A stretch of 64,000 nt of DNA from assembly GCA_030077755.1 (NCBI GenBank), contig JAQJZZ010000015.1, positions 806,001 through 870,000 on the forward strand, read 5' to 3'. Positions 1 to 12,348 of the stretch are shown piece after piece (positions within the stretch are counted from its first letter, which is position 1; each line of letters begins with the position of its first letter). The notes under the pieces were generated by a model that made no database searches, was not told the DNA's origin, and was given only the letters and a program-made list of their open reading frames with translations. Source of the DNA: Filosporella fistucella (taxonomy: Eukaryota > Ascomycota > Leotiomycetes > Helotiales). The translations under genes and the position numbers were made by a program.

Positions 1-196
1 TATTCTGATACATTCCAGATACCTTCGTAGAAGCATATCTCATTCGTTGGAAATAAATTCATGTTTAATTGGCGCACGCCACTGCCGAGTGAGTTACCAT
101 CCACGATGGAAACGTTCGTTGAATTCCCATGAGGGGGTCGCACGTGATGACCAGGAGGAGCGAGACAAAGTTATCGATTGTCTGACAATGCGCCCA

Positions 197-1397
197 TTAT
201 CCTTTTCGAAGACTAGACCAGGCTTCCCAACCTGAGGTTCCTCTCCAACCCCAAGCGACTGCGTAATGCCTTGCAAGCATTTGCCATTCTTCAACCTCAT
301 CTAAACCTTCCAATCTATCCAGTCTCTCCTTCTCACTCTCCGGAACCCATTTCTCCCAGATATCTTCTATCGTTTCTGCTTCACGTCCACTATCATCGCC
401 ACAAAACCCAAACTCTTCTAGTCTCGATTTCTGATCCAGAAGTGTCTTGTATGCTTCCAGAGAAGGCATAGTGATGTTTCGCTGCGCCAGATTCGCTACC
501 ATCATTTGTCCAAATGAATCATGTACACCAATGGGTTCGTAGAGAATAATCCCCAAGGAAGGTATCCTATCCGTAAACCATTTCACAACTCCTTTTGAAA
601 TCTCGATGTCCAGATAGCATAAGCAGCATTCAGATATTAGTAATGTAGGTATATCTGTTCGAATCCCTCGCATTGCTTGCTTTTTACTCGGCAAGTCTCG
701 CAGGTCAAGAGGATGGCAGCAATACATCGTTTCTGGTTTTCCAGATTTTGTGCTGCTTATACCCCATTCGGTGTCTTGAGTTACACCATCGTTAAAACTC
801 AAGCCCAGCGGGAAGCGGGTTTCATATTCGTCATCGAGGTTCAACAGGCTTTTGCCTATCACTGTCCTCATTTTCGTAGCAGATACAGAAGGGAAATCGA
901 ATTCGTGATATATCAGATTATGACACTTATTAGCAGCACGCAGCCGGAGATATCTTGTATCTGTCCCAGCACCCAACGATATTATTTGTCTCCACTGCTG
1001 GTCATCTTTCGTTCCCGAGTCTGCGGGAGCTAAGAACGCTTTGATGAGTATATCCAAAGCTGTTGTGCGCGTGTATGTACCTGCATCCATTGCATCAGTT
1101 CCTGCATGGCATCTGCAACATGTACCTACCTCGATTGATGATAGGCAATCGTCGGGTACCTGGGCCGTTGATAAAGTGTGTGGCATATTGATCTTCAAGA
1201 TATCCTAACGAGACTGCACTGAGACGTGATACGGCAGCATCCGTGTCCGTTGATTGAATATCCTGATCTTTTCGTTGTGATATCGCGGAATTATGATCGG
1301 AACCTTGACCTCCACGTCCTCGACCTCTCCCGCGGCCTGCTCTGGACCGCGGGCCGCCTCGTAGAGTGAGTAGATTCGGGATCTGTTGTGATGACAT
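197..1397 (-). CDS. PPM1: Leucine carboxyl methyltransferase 1 (PP2A methyltransferase)
   Basis: Predicted exons 1397-1130 and 1080-197 with a 49-nt intron give 383 residues. The splice joins P-I-I-N-R-G to T-Y-T-R-T-T, the expected contiguous motif of this family. Visible motifs are the SAM-binding [20 protein letters not shown] and [12 protein letters not shown]. Family members methylate the C-terminal leucine carboxylate of the protein phosphatase 2A catalytic subunit in the cytosol, steering holoenzyme assembly. The first 35 residues carry an Arg-Gly-rich stretch (roughly residues 15-30) absent from the catalytic fold, probably disordered. The start is the first ATG of the open frame. It is transcribed away from the SUN-family gene, so the two share a long intergenic region. 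Identification is strong; the intron is inferred from frame continuity. Confidence 0.9.
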
Positions 1398-4022
1398 TTC
1401 CGATGAAGTGGGATGAGGGGAAGAAGTTACTGCAAGGCTATATGCGAGGCTGTGGGAGGGTCACGTGAAGTTATCCTTTTATGTACTCGCAATTGGCAGT
1501 CTGTGGATTATCACCGTTATGATGAAGAAACTTGGGAATTTGATTTACGAGCTTTGAAATCAGTTGTACCATCGATTTTGTGCTATTAGAAGTCGGGATG
1601 ATTGGTTTAACACGACAAGGCTGAGCGTGGTCTCAAATTACAAGGCTGTGCTGTGGGCCTCGGAATTCTAGGTCCCTCCCACGACTCTCACCACGATCTG
1701 TACCTCACCTTTGTACTACCCGTCTCTCAGCATATATATCACGTTTATATTTCATCGTGTACCTTGACGCTCAAACTCTCCTAGCCTAAAGCTTTTTAAA
1801 ACCTCATTTGTACCTCTGTATCACGACTTGTCCCACGCGTCTCCTACCCTATATACTGCGCTCAAGTTCTCAAAACACCTCCAACGATCATTCAAACCTT
1901 ACCCACGTTTTATGTCCTATCCCCCCCATCAAAAGTTGCCGACTTCTCCTGCACATCTATAAAATATGCCTTACTTCCAGAAACATTCGCGCGCTGTTCC
2001 AGCACAAATTGAATCACCGATACACAACTTGTACAAGTACATCTCTATGCAAGTGATAATATGCACAAGGTGCATTATGCACTCATAATTCAATAATTTC
2101 CTGTAGCAAATCACAACTTTTGTGCAACGCGCAAAACATGTCTCTGCTCTACCCTGAACATCACGAATGAACAAAAGGGGCTAATCTCCAGAAAGGGGCA
2201 AGACTCGACTAGTTATGCTCACCACGTTCCCTTCACAAAAAGTATCTCCGAGATAGAAAATTTGTGTTAAGCTAGAGAGGATATGATAGGCTCAAGCTTT
2301 TCATCTCAATTCTTGATCTCCTTACTCCGTAAGGCGTGGACAGGCGTCCTTTCTAGACCGATGATTTTTGATGAAGTAATCTCTTATCGATTTAGCCTGC
2401 TTTCTCCACAAGCCGCTTCTGCACTCTATCACGGAGTCCTGTCCGCTTAGAAAATATCGGGCTGATGGTTCGGCGCGGGTTTGCTCCGGGAACTAGGAAT
2501 GAGATCGGTTCGTCTGAAGAATGTGAGGTGATATATTTTTGTTGGTCATTGTTGGTTTCGTTTTTATGAGCTGAATATGGAATGTAATGGGGTTTTGATT
2601 GAGAGGTATATGGAGCGGTATATGGTTTCGTGATTATTGGGTTGTTTATCATGGCGAAGGGTAAAAGGAGCTGAGCCTTGTATGAGAAACAGGTTTCGTT
2701 TTGGAACCAGACCTGAGTGAGAATTGAATTTGGTCGGCGTCTATCAGAATCAGTTAATCGGATGTGTCAACCTAGGACTGGCTGATCGCATCTCGACTCT
2801 TCTTTTCAACTCTGGACTCTCGATTAGTGTCGAGCTGTCAAGATGCAGATCATTCAATCGCAGTGCAACTAACATCGATAAAGACGAGGATGAGCTATCG
2901 AACCAAGACTGGCTCATCCCGGATCATCACCAAATTCAATCTGGATGTCAATCCGACAACCAAACATCCAAACACCCTCCAGCTTACCGGAAAAGGTGCT
3001 TTCGCAACCGGGGACATCATATCTTCATTGAAATCGTCTGATTCTTTGGTGGTGATTATCCAATTCCCCTTGCAATCTATGCTTCTCCCTATTGGTCATA
3101 CCCATATATGGGGTAATTACTACAACTGTTTCCGCATAAGCGTCAGGTACAAGCGAAATAGATAAACGCCAGTTCCATCACCCAAAGAGTCTTGGGAGGG
3201 GGAGGGAGAAGCCTAACTGGGTGAGTGGTGATTAAAACAGCGGCTTTGCGTGATTAGCGACGGGGATGGGGCACACAACTAGGTAGACTGGGTGGAAGAT
3301 ACAGGGGAAATGGGGGCGAATTCAGGGATGCAGAGCTTTTGCTACAGGGATTGAAGGCAACTTTTACATGGAGGAACAGGGCGAGATTGCAGGTAATTTC
3401 CTTCGTCCGCGCGCTGTGACAACGGAAACGTCAACGGACGACGGGCACCAGAGGGAAAGAAAGGGTGCGAAATTCAGTGCTGGGGACTGTCTTTCAGAGA
3501 TCTCAGTGGTGGAAAGATGACCTGTAAGAGTGGGAGAGTGTGATGCTCACAGCCTGTAGACCATTATTGTGGACAGTGGACAACCTCCACTGTCGTGGCT
3601 TTCTCCAAATGCACGGCCGTTTCTCCCTCTCGCCTGGCCTACAGTCACATCGTGGGTACTCAAGCTCAAGCTTGTTCTTGTTCTTGTTTCTACCCAGCCT
3701 CCCACCCCATCACCAAAACACCTCATTCCTTCACCTCACTCACGCTCTCTCTGCGACCTTTTGTTTTTTCCAATCCACACTCATTCAGTTCATCTCACAT
3801 TCTTTACCGCTACCATTATCGCTACTGCTCACCGCAAGTCACTCTTTCAAACTCTGCCATTACCCATTATTATGTATGCACATACCGAATCCTATTCTTC
3901 TTGACAAATATTGTGCTGCGACAACGCGAAAAGTCATCAATTGACATACAATTTGGAGGACGAAGCCACGCGACTCGACATAATTCGAATACCGCATCTC
4001 AAGTCCAGTTTATGATACCACG
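1398..4022. other. Long divergent intergenic region
   Basis: About 2.6 kb between two genes transcribed away from each other. It holds only short, low-complexity reading frames with no recognisable protein. A pyrimidine-rich stretch (about 3640-3870) lies just upstream of the wall-protein gene and looks like a typical fungal core promoter and 5' leader. Confidence 0.6.
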
Positions 4023-5583
4023 ATGAAGCTTTTGGAGATCCAAGCCGCCATTGGCGCTGCCATATTACTGCTCTCGTCGCCATGCGATGCGACCGGTCGA
4101 AGACACCACTTGAAGCATTTGGATATGTTGGAGAAGAGACATAGTCATAAGAGAATACATGCGTCGCCAAAGGTTGAAGGGATTGAGGGCGTGGAATTGA
4201 AGAAGAGAGCGACATGCGCTTTCCCGACTGATGCAGGTTTAGTCGCTGTTACACCTGGGTCGTCCAATGCTGGCTGGGCCATGAGTCCTGATCAGTCATG
4301 CAAAGCTGGAAGCTGGTGTCCATACGCATGTCCACCTGGTGAGGTTATGGCACAATGGAATCCCGATGCGACTTCATATACCTACCCGCAGTCGATGGTA
4401 TGTTAAGAATGCTGGAGAGAAAGAGGGACGAGCTGACAATTGCAGGATGGAGGATTGTATTGCGATTCGAACGGCAAGATCAGCAAACCATTCCCAAATA
4501 AACCATACTGTGTTTCTGGAACCGGAACATTGGGTGCAAAGAACAATTGCGGGGATGTGGTTTCATTTTGTCAAACCGTCTTGCCTGGAAATGAGGCAAT
4601 GTTGATTCCAACATCCGTCAGTAGCTGGGCTCAACTTGCAGTTCCAGGAACTAGCTATTGGGCCAGTACAGCAGCTCAGTATGTATATTCAATATTTGAC
4701 TTTCTTTACTAACAGTCGTAGTTACTACATCAATCCTCCAGGAGTTGGAACCGGTGATGCATGTATCTGGAGTGATGGATCTAAGCCTGTCGGAAACTGG
4801 GCACCGTATGTCGCAGGAGCAAATACTGATTCAAATGGTAATACATTTGCCAAAGTCGCATGGAATCCAATCTGGACTGGATCTTCTCTCTCTGGAACCA
4901 AACCTAAGTTTGGTATCAAGATTGAATGTGTTGGTGGTGGTTGTAACGGAACTCCTTGCTCCATCAACCCCGCTACCGATGGGATTGGAGGCGTCACGAG
5001 CGCAGATCAAGCATCTGGAGCTGGTGGTGCCAGTTTCTGTGTTGTTACCGTCCCGAAAGGTTCCACTGCAAACATCGTCGTCTTCAACACTGATGGGTCA
5101 AGCTTGGCTTCATTGGATTCGAACAATGCTGCTTCTGGTTCATCCAAAGACTCGTCTAGTGATAAGGCTACACCGACTCCATCGCCTTCTCCATCACCGA
5201 CACCAACCCCAACCCCGACTCCTACGCCATCAAGCACTATAGCTGCATCATCATCAGCTGCTGCCTCTTCAGCAGCGGTTTCTAGCACAGTTTTGTCTAG
5301 TCCAACAATCTCGCTGCTACCATCCGGCACCAACACTACTTCTTCTTACCCAACGGCTGAGAATAGCCCTCACATTCTCTTCGAGAAGAACTCTACTATC
5401 ACTTCAGCATCAGGCAGCGGTGGAGCAAATCCTACCGGTGTCACTGTTATTGGTGGAAGTACAGTGGGTGCAAGCCCCATCGCATCCGCGACCAAGAAGT
5501 CAGGAGCATCAGAAATATCTGCAGGCACCGGGAGCATCTTCTCTCTGGTCATCATGCTTGCCTTTGCAGGATTCATCCTGTAA
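4023..5583 (+). CDS. SUN-family cell-wall protein (GH132), probably GPI-anchored
   Basis: Exons 4023-4397, 4446-4678 and 4722-5583 give 489 residues. An N-terminal signal peptide is followed by a basic propeptide ending K-K-R just before A-T-C-A-F-P, a likely Kex2 site near residue 63. The SUN domain follows, with its conserved cysteines (for example S-W-C-P-Y-A-C-P-P-G and C-x-G-G-G-C-N-G). The second splice creates A-A-H-Y-Y-I-N-P-P-G, matching the family better than the unspliced reading. After about residue 340 comes a Thr/Pro/Ser linker with P-T and P-S repeats, then a Ser-rich stretch and a hydrophobic C-terminus typical of a GPI-attachment signal. Family members (SIM1/SUN4/UTH1 type) act at the wall in septation and beta-glucan remodelling. 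Signal, anchor and Kex2 calls are inferences from sequence pattern. Confidence 0.88.
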
Positions 5584-6634
5584 ACCGATACGAAAATATA
5601 TATCACCATATATTCACATATATATCTTCCTCCAACGGCCCAGCACCGTCATTCAACTTCCTGCTTTTGGACATCAAGGCTTATTTTCATACACTCTTTA
5701 ATACGTCTGGATATACGTAATATGGCTTTTTCGCCCCAACACCTCACAAATTACCTTCGTCCCAACCGATCGTATATACTCCTCATCTGATGTACTCCAG
5801 TACACAGATAAAAACTTCCCAGCAAATATCCTCACTCGCTCCTGCTGGACCAGCTGGTAGCTAGGACACCCATCCTATTCATCTACTCCTTCACATCGAT
5901 GATATGATGAGAGTTTGCTTATACCCCATTGCCGCTTGGCTTACCTTATTCTATATATATACATTCTAGTTTTTATCTATTTAACTTTATGTTCTCACGT
6001 TCTACCTTTCTACCTTACCATTTTTACATTTACATGTGTTGCGTGTGTTTCTGCGCGTGTTTGTTCTTGCATGGATTGAGCAGTGGTATACCCTATTTTC
6101 GGTGGATTTGATCTGTTCGGTTTCTACTTTTCTGTACGATACCTTGGTGGTTTGGAGCTTGAGGTTTTTCATAACTATTTTTGGTCTTTGAGCAACAGTG
6201 CAGTGAATCCTCTCTTGCTAATGCGCTACAAACCTCCATATTCTTTTTGGAAAATGGATGATACATTCGGCGGTTGGGCGGTTTCGGGTGTACCTTTGGG
6301 AAAAGCAAGTGAAACCTTATGATCTGATGGTGTATTGATGTGCGTATGAATTACTTCTTCTGGTAGTTGTGGAAGGGTTGATGGATGGATTTGGAGGGAT
6401 ATTTCTTGGTGGTGCTTTTTGTGTTTTTGTTCGTCTTGGGAGAGGGGATGGGAAGAAGGGCGAATGGGAGGGTGGTTTAAATAAAAAATAAAATAGTTGT
6501 GGAAAACGAGATTATTTCCTGATTTTTCTTCTATCATTTTCTCCTCGGCCTATTTCTCTACTTCCTCCCCTCCCACACCCAACCATCCCTTCCCAACTAA
6601 CCTCACCCATACTCCCACTCAACCTCTTCGGCAA
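5584..6634. other. Convergent 3' intergenic region
   Basis: About 1 kb between convergent genes. It contains AT-rich stretches such as tatatatat-type runs suited to 3' ends. No supported gene was seen on either strand. Confidence 0.6.
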
Positions 6635-7628
6635 TCAAGCACATTTACTCTTCAACTCATAAACCCCAAACCTATTCCCCTCTACATCCAGAAAGAACAT
6701 GTACCATCCATTTTCCCCCTCTGGCTCCTTTTCTGACATTTTCTTCCCGCCTAGTTCTTCGACTTTCTTTTGGGTCTGTGAGGTATTAATTAGTTCTAGC
6801 AGATAAGAACCAGAAATGGGAATCGAAAAGGGAAGGGAAGGGGAAATGGGAATGAGGAGAGGAAGAGATAGGAAGGGGGAACAAACCTCTTCGATACTTT
6901 CTACGAAATGATATAGCGTTGCTCCGATCCCGGTTACTTGCTCACTGCCAGTCTTCTTGCAGGATGCAGGGACGGAGACTATGCCGCCTGAGAGACCTGT
7001 TGAAGGAAGTAAAGTGTTAATTGGGATTTCATAGCTGGGAATCTGGGATGGTTTTGGAGGCGGGGTGGGGAGGGGATATTTTTGATATATTAGGTAGGTG
7101 TTGAAGGTAGAAGAGGCTGAAGGTGAAAGGGAGGGAAGAGGAAGAGAGAGACAAACCCATCTTCCCGCCATATGTCCACATTGCTATTTTCTCGTCTGGA
7201 TAAGCTTCCGTAGCTGGTTTGAAATCCCAGCTTGGGAAGAGGGAGGTGTAGAATTTCTAGGGGGGTTCTTGTTAGTGGTTGTTCGATGGGAGACGGGGAT
7301 GATCTTGGGATTTCTGGTGGGTAGAGGGACGGGGGTTATGGGAATATTTGAGAGGAAATATTGAAGTGGAAGGGGAAGGAAAGTGATGGTGGGGTAGGCT
7401 GAGGGAGGGGAGGAGTGTTTGAGAGAGGGTTGGTAGGGAGAGAGGAAGGAAGGGGCTTGACATTTGGGAAGATTTGATGGGGAATGGGTTTAGAGAGGTA
7501 CTCACTTTACATTTCTGTACATCTACAGCTGGGATTTCGACCCAGCATGGTGTTCCGACAGGAGGGGGAGCCCATTTCTCAGCTTCCGCTTTTGCTGCTG
7601 GGGTTTGGGTTTGAGTTGCTTCAGACAT
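6635..7628 (-). CDS. VOC-superfamily (glyoxalase/bleomycin-resistance fold) protein
   Basis: Four exons (7628-7506, 7256-7157, 6996-6887, 6775-6635) splice in frame to 157 residues. The order of elements fits one vicinal-oxygen-chelate domain: G-T-P-C-W-V-E-I-P-A-V-D near residue 25, F-Y-T-S-L-F-P-S-W-D-F in the second exon, G-L-S-G-G-I then G-A-T-L-Y-H-F-V in the third, and D-V-E-G-N-R-F-G-V-Y-E at the end. Such proteins bind a metal and small substrates; the substrate here cannot be named. The ATG at 7628 was used. An upstream ATG at 7846 could also be joined in frame through a 203-nt intron (7634-7836), adding M-S-Q-E-K. All introns are canonical GT-AG. Confidence 0.75.
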
Positions 7629-8696
7629 TTTCTCTTGGAATCAAAATGAGTTTCTTTTGTAAGTAGAATTGAAAAACAATCAGAGATATTAATTGTCAAC
7701 TTGAACAATCGATTGGAAAATCGAAGATCATAGAGAGAGAAAGCCAAGATATATATCCTCCCCTTCCCCCTCCCCCCTAGTCCCCTCAAAAAAAAAAAGA
7801 AAACGGAAAGTATATTAATCAATTCCTCCGTCTTACCTTGACTCATCCTGCTCTTTCAAACAAAAAAGCATCAATTAATCAATTAGAATCAAGAATACAA
7901 GCCAAAGGCTGAGACGCGGCATGAATTTCAGAGCGGGGTTTGACTTGGCGCGACGGCTGGGACGCGAACACGACGCGAGGTGGTGTGATGTGATATCTCA
8001 GCTGTAGGGGGGATGTGATGGGGAGGCGGTGAGCGGAATTGATATCGGAATCGGAGTTGGGTGTCGGGGTTGGGGGAAAAGCTGCGTAAAGGGGGATTTG
8101 AATAGAGATTGGGTTAGAGAGAGGATTTGGGATTGGTTTGATGGAAGTAAGTGAGATGAAAACTGATGAAGGAGAAATAAATAAGTGTTTGTATGATATA
8201 CACAGATTAAGCGTTTGATCTGTCGAAAGGGTGGACTCCTATTAGAGATTGCTATTCGACAATGATACAGCCTCGCAACCCTTGTAAACGAACCTAAGAT
8301 TTGATTCTATAATATAAAACTTGGGGAGGCATCTCGTTTTCCGATAATTTGAGTTATTTCGTAATATTGACTTCCTATTCTCAAAAGGTTCCTACTTCGT
8401 ATCTAGGGTAAGGGACTAGTCACGTGTTATCACAAGCTCTTGACGAGTGATATGGGATATCAGCTGAAACATATGCTATAGCGTTGATAGTAGTTTAGGT
8501 TATAGAAGATTGCGGTCACGAGCAATCATGGATCACCCCTGTTGGGCATTTATAACTAAAGGCATGATACTCGTTGCACATCCAGGAGGCTGAACCACGC
8601 CTGCCAAATTTTTGATTTTGCTACGATCCTGAATCTTATGCTCACATCTAACGTCTCACATTATCTCAATCGCAAAGTCTGCAAACGCCACTCACC
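7629..8696. other. Divergent intergenic region with possible 5' intron
   Basis: About 1.1 kb between the VOC gene and the HET gene, transcribed away from each other. It contains a homopolymer A run near 7789-7799 next to a C-rich tract, and the possible 5' intron of the VOC gene (7634-7836). Nothing else is supported. Confidence 0.55.
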
Positions 8697-10775
8697 ATGG
8701 AAAAACCAAGTCACATTTGTAAAGTTTGTTTCAACACAGACTTCGCCTTGGCATTCGATTCGAGTATATGGAACCGCGATGGAGCGAAAGTCAGAGTGCA
8801 TCACCTTTCCATTGCCTCTCTCCGCAGATCTGCTTTGCAAGGATGTCACTTATGTCTCTTCTTTATAGAGGTCCTTGGGTACCCGCTGAGGATTCAAGAG
8901 CCAGAACCGTGGGGCAGATATGAAACAAAAAAAACCAAGAAGGCGAAGAAGAAGGCCAGACGGTTATTTGATACGACCAGAAGGGATGAAGAGAAGCTGG
9001 GACCGTGCTTTGTCTGGAGAATCCCAATCCAGAATCTTCATCCGGAATATGGTCCTCATAATGGCGCTATATCAGGCTTTCGATACGGACCTCGAGATGC
9101 GGATGTTGCACTAGGTCTGACAGCAAATGACGATTCACCGGAGAGTATCGGGACTCGCAACTTACTCAATCATACGGATGCTGGTCTCTGTCGGGATTGG
9201 ATAAAGCAATGCCAATCCAAACATCATAGTTGTCCCCAAAGCATTGAAACCAACCTTCCTACTCGACTTATCGATATTGGAGAGCCTAGTACTAAAATTG
9301 CACCACGACTGATTGAGGCTCGTGGCCAAAAAGGACAATATGTCACTCTCAGTCATTGCTGGGGGAAATCAAAACCGCCATCAACTACAAAAGCAAATCT
9401 CTCTGATCAACTGCATTCCATGCCTCTAGATTTAATGCCCAAAACATTTCGAGACGCGATTAAAATTGTTCGCTCGCTGGGATATCGTTATATCTGGATC
9501 GACAGTTACTGCATTGTACAAGATGATGATGCAGATTGGGAACGGGAGTGCGCTGCTATGGCAGCGGTATACAGTAACTGCGTCGTAACCCTTGCAGCAC
9601 CCTTTGCGAATGATTGCCACGCAGGTTTCCCCCGTGGACTACATCCCATTCCGGCAACAACCTGGTGCGAGATGCCAGTTATCTGGCCAGGTGCTGCAGA
9701 TCCAGACTCAATCCGTATTTTCCATCCTTTCAATTGGAATACTGGTCAAGTTTTTTGGGACGACTCACCACTTGCTGAAAGAGCTTGGGTCTTTCAGGAA
9801 CATCTTCTATCTCCCAGATGGCTTTTTTTCGGTCGAGAGAGCCTCTATTTTGAATGCCGTACGGCAAAGTTTGAAGAGCATCTTCGCGTCCCCCTCGCCT
9901 TTTCGGCAGACCAGTTCATCACCCATTCGTATGCGTCAAAAGATACCATGAACTTCACAACATATGGAGAAGGCTTGTCGAAGTGGTATAGTATGCTCCG
10001 CAGATATAGCAACCTCTGTTTGACTTATGGCAGCGATCGTCTGCCAGCACTCTCGGGAATCGTATCGAAGTTTGCTGCAAAGCTCGAAGACCAGTACATC
10101 GCTGGGCTGTGGCGAAAGGATATAGTGTTTGGTTTGATCTTCAGTGTCTGTTGGGATGATAATCCATTACGATCTATGAACCCTCCGTCTATTCCTGGTC
10201 CATCGTGGTCATGGTACAGCTGCGACAGGAAGGTTCAAACACGAATCAGTCCCTCTACCCGTAGGAACGTGCAATATTCTGGTGGCACTCATGATCGCAA
10301 CTTGTTTGATATTCCAGAATGTTTTGGTCCATTGATAGAGGTCCTCTCAATTTCTGCATCGCCAATAGGACAGAACAACTTCGGAGCCGTGCGCAATGCA
10401 AAGATCATAGTCAAAGGAAGGTTGAAACTCATGCGATGTGTTTCTGATCACATCTATTCGGATGAAGATAATGAAATCCTCGGCATGCTCTCAATGGATC
10501 ATCTCGACACTAATGGGGCGGAAATTCCGACAGTACTTATGCTCCCAATTGCGGTTTGTGGTAATTGGGTTGATGACTCCATTACCTACGCTAGGTCGTG
10601 GCATGCTCTGGCATTGGAGAAAGTTATGAGCGAGCCTGAGACATACCGTCGCATTGGGATTATCAACGACTTCGATGAGAACAGATATGTTGCTATCGGC
10701 TCCGAGGACTCTGTCAGGTTGAAAATTTGGACCAGTCTATTCACTGGAGAAATGCAAGAACTTCATCTGGTATGA
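8697..10775 (+). CDS. HET-domain (heterokaryon incompatibility) protein
   Basis: One uninterrupted frame of 692 residues from an ATG with A at -3. HET motifs are clear: Y-V-T-L-S-H-C-W-G near residue 215, then Y-R-Y-I-W-I-D-S-Y-C-I-V-Q-D-D near residue 262, followed by W-E-R-E-C-A-A-M-A-A-V-Y-S-N-C and, further on, L-A-E-R-A-W-V-F-Q-E-H-L-L-S-P-R near residue 355. An N-terminal C-K-V-C-F motif (residues 9-13) with C-H-L-C-L-F (about residues 51-56) suggests a small metal-binding or structural element before the HET domain. HET proteins trigger programmed cell death after non-self recognition during hyphal fusion, but most family members are uncharacterised. No STAND/NACHT or repeat domain is visible. 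A lysine-rich tract (K-K-T-K-K-A-K-K-K-A) lies near residue 78. Confidence 0.88.
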   Translation: MEKPSHICKVCFNTDFALAFDSSIWNRDGAKVRVHHLSIASLRRSALQGCHLCLFFIEVLGYPLRIQEPEPWGRYETKKTKKAKKKARRLFDTTRRDEEKLGPCFVWRIPIQNLHPEYGPHNGAISGFRYGPRDADVALGLTANDDSPESIGTRNLLNHTDAGLCRDWIKQCQSKHHSCPQSIETNLPTRLIDIGEPSTKIAPRLIEARGQKGQYVTLSHCWGKSKPPSTTKANLSDQLHSMPLDLMPKTFRDAIKIVRSLGYRYIWIDSYCIVQDDDADWERECAAMAAVYSNCVVTLAAPFANDCHAGFPRGLHPIPATTWCEMPVIWPGAADPDSIRIFHPFNWNTGQVFWDDSPLAERAWVFQEHLLSPRWLFFGRESLYFECRTAKFEEHLRVPLAFSADQFITHSYASKDTMNFTTYGEGLSKWYSMLRRYSNLCLTYGSDRLPALSGIVSKFAAKLEDQYIAGLWRKDIVFGLIFSVCWDDNPLRSMNPPSIPGPSWSWYSCDRKVQTRISPSTRRNVQYSGGTHDRNLFDIPECFGPLIEVLSISASPIGQNNFGAVRNAKIIVKGRLKLMRCVSDHIYSDEDNEILGMLSMDHLDTNGAEIPTVLMLPIAVCGNWVDDSITYARSWHALALEKVMSEPETYRRIGIINDFDENRYVAIGSEDSVRLKIWTSLFTGEMQELHLV

Positions 10776-12348
10776 GGCTAAGAAATTTGTTGAGAAAATA
10801 TGTTGAGAGTTTGCTTCATATTGAATTTACTACAAGACCTGTTCGCGCCTGTGAATCCTCTATACTTTGTTGGGTCGGCCTCAATGATGAAATACCGTTC
10901 TTGAGAGTGCAATTTTGATGGATTGGTTGGCAAACTTCTGGATGATGACCTTGATTTAGAGTACGGAGTCGCCAGTATTCATGAACTCTCTCCTAGATTG
11001 GAGAGAGTATCTGCCTCGTTCCTTTTCAGGACTTCTTCTGATAGAGGTATCACAAGCGACGACTACAATTTGAACGGTTCACCGAATCGGGTTACAACAG
11101 TTGTACCTCATGCCTTCCTGATGTATAGGGATCTACCGACAAACTCCTTTTCCGCTTGTAGATAGGAATGAAATACCGGATCAAGAACTGAAGCTATTCC
11201 TGCTACAGCTTCACAGAAAGAGCTGCCCTGAAGTTAGCTTTCTTCCTACACAGTGTCCAAGTCTCTTACCATCAGCCAAACATACATGCTTGGGCTGTTC
11301 AGCAAAGGACGACTAGCACGATCTCTTGCTCTGCTGTATTTAAAAAGTCTCCTAGGCAGGGCATTCCTCAAACATCTCACACAAATAAACTATCACTCTT
11401 CCCCTTTATCAGCCAATAATTTTCACCAAAGCTTTGTCTCCCTTCAAAAAAGCTTCCAGCACATCATCACAGCGATAATAGACAATGGAATAACGCCATT
11501 TTGATCATAAAGTCCCATGGAAGCAGCAAGAATTTACAGCAAGTGAATTTTACCTCACACACATATACATATATTCAAATAACATGCGCTGAAGCCAGGC
11601 CATAAGGATCGCCACAGGGAAATGTGGCGTAGTGGTCTGTTGACAAGACGATCAAGTCAACGTAAAAATAAAATCACCCGGCTTCAAAAATCCTCACCGG
11701 AGGGTTTTCCAAGGTCTCCCTGTTCGGAGGGGAGGCTGGAGTTTTGCCGATTTGGGACAAGGATTTTTTTTTTAAATTTTCTTTTGAGCGTTTCTGTTTT
11801 TGGTAATACTTTTCAGTAGATTTTCGTTTGTGAGAATTTTGAGGTGAGATTTAGGAAAAGATTTTGGGGTCTTTCGTAGCAATTTTATTATGATAGCGAA
11901 TTTGAGTAATTGCGTTAAAACGTCAAGACATATCAAGTACAGTGAACGTCATGCTGGATTTTGGGAAGCGAAAATTGAAGCTCAAGTCCCCTTTCACCTT
12001 GTTCCATGAGGGAGTTACTCGTTACGATTCCCCGTATCATTGGGTATACTGCACTGTTAATTGAGTTTATTGTTGTAGCTAAGTGATTATAGAGTATGGG
12101 ATTTGCGTTTAGCTTATAGCAGCGTAGAGACGGAAAAATGTAGATACTATAATTGCTAGATGTTCAACAATAGGGGAGATGTTGAGCAAGTAAAATTTTG
12201 AAGCTGTCCTCGACTGTGTTTCTCCTTTCTGCTACTCGATATCCATCAAGAAACGTGATGTCTTTTTCAAATCAGGCTGAGAGGACGCTTAAATAAATTT
12301 CATTTACATGTAAGCCCTAAAGACACACTATCTCAAAGTCACCCGCGT
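10776..12348. other. Gene-free interval
   Basis: About 1.6 kb between the ends of a plus-strand and a minus-strand gene. Only short frames are present. A small hairpin (GTTGAC, 11-nt loop, GTCAAC at 11639-11661) stands out but has no assigned role. Confidence 0.5.

Noticed and set aside
2392..2652. 86-codon minus-strand frame
   Set aside because: Low-complexity Tyr/Pro/Ser/Asn composition, no motif, and no supporting splice or promoter pattern.
11622..11700. tRNA-like A-box (TGGCGTAGTGG) followed by a hairpin and a weak B-box-like GGCTTCAAAAATCC
   Set aside because: The D-stem and acceptor stem do not pair, the hairpin loop is 11 nt instead of 7, and the B-box match has an inserted base; not a tRNA gene.
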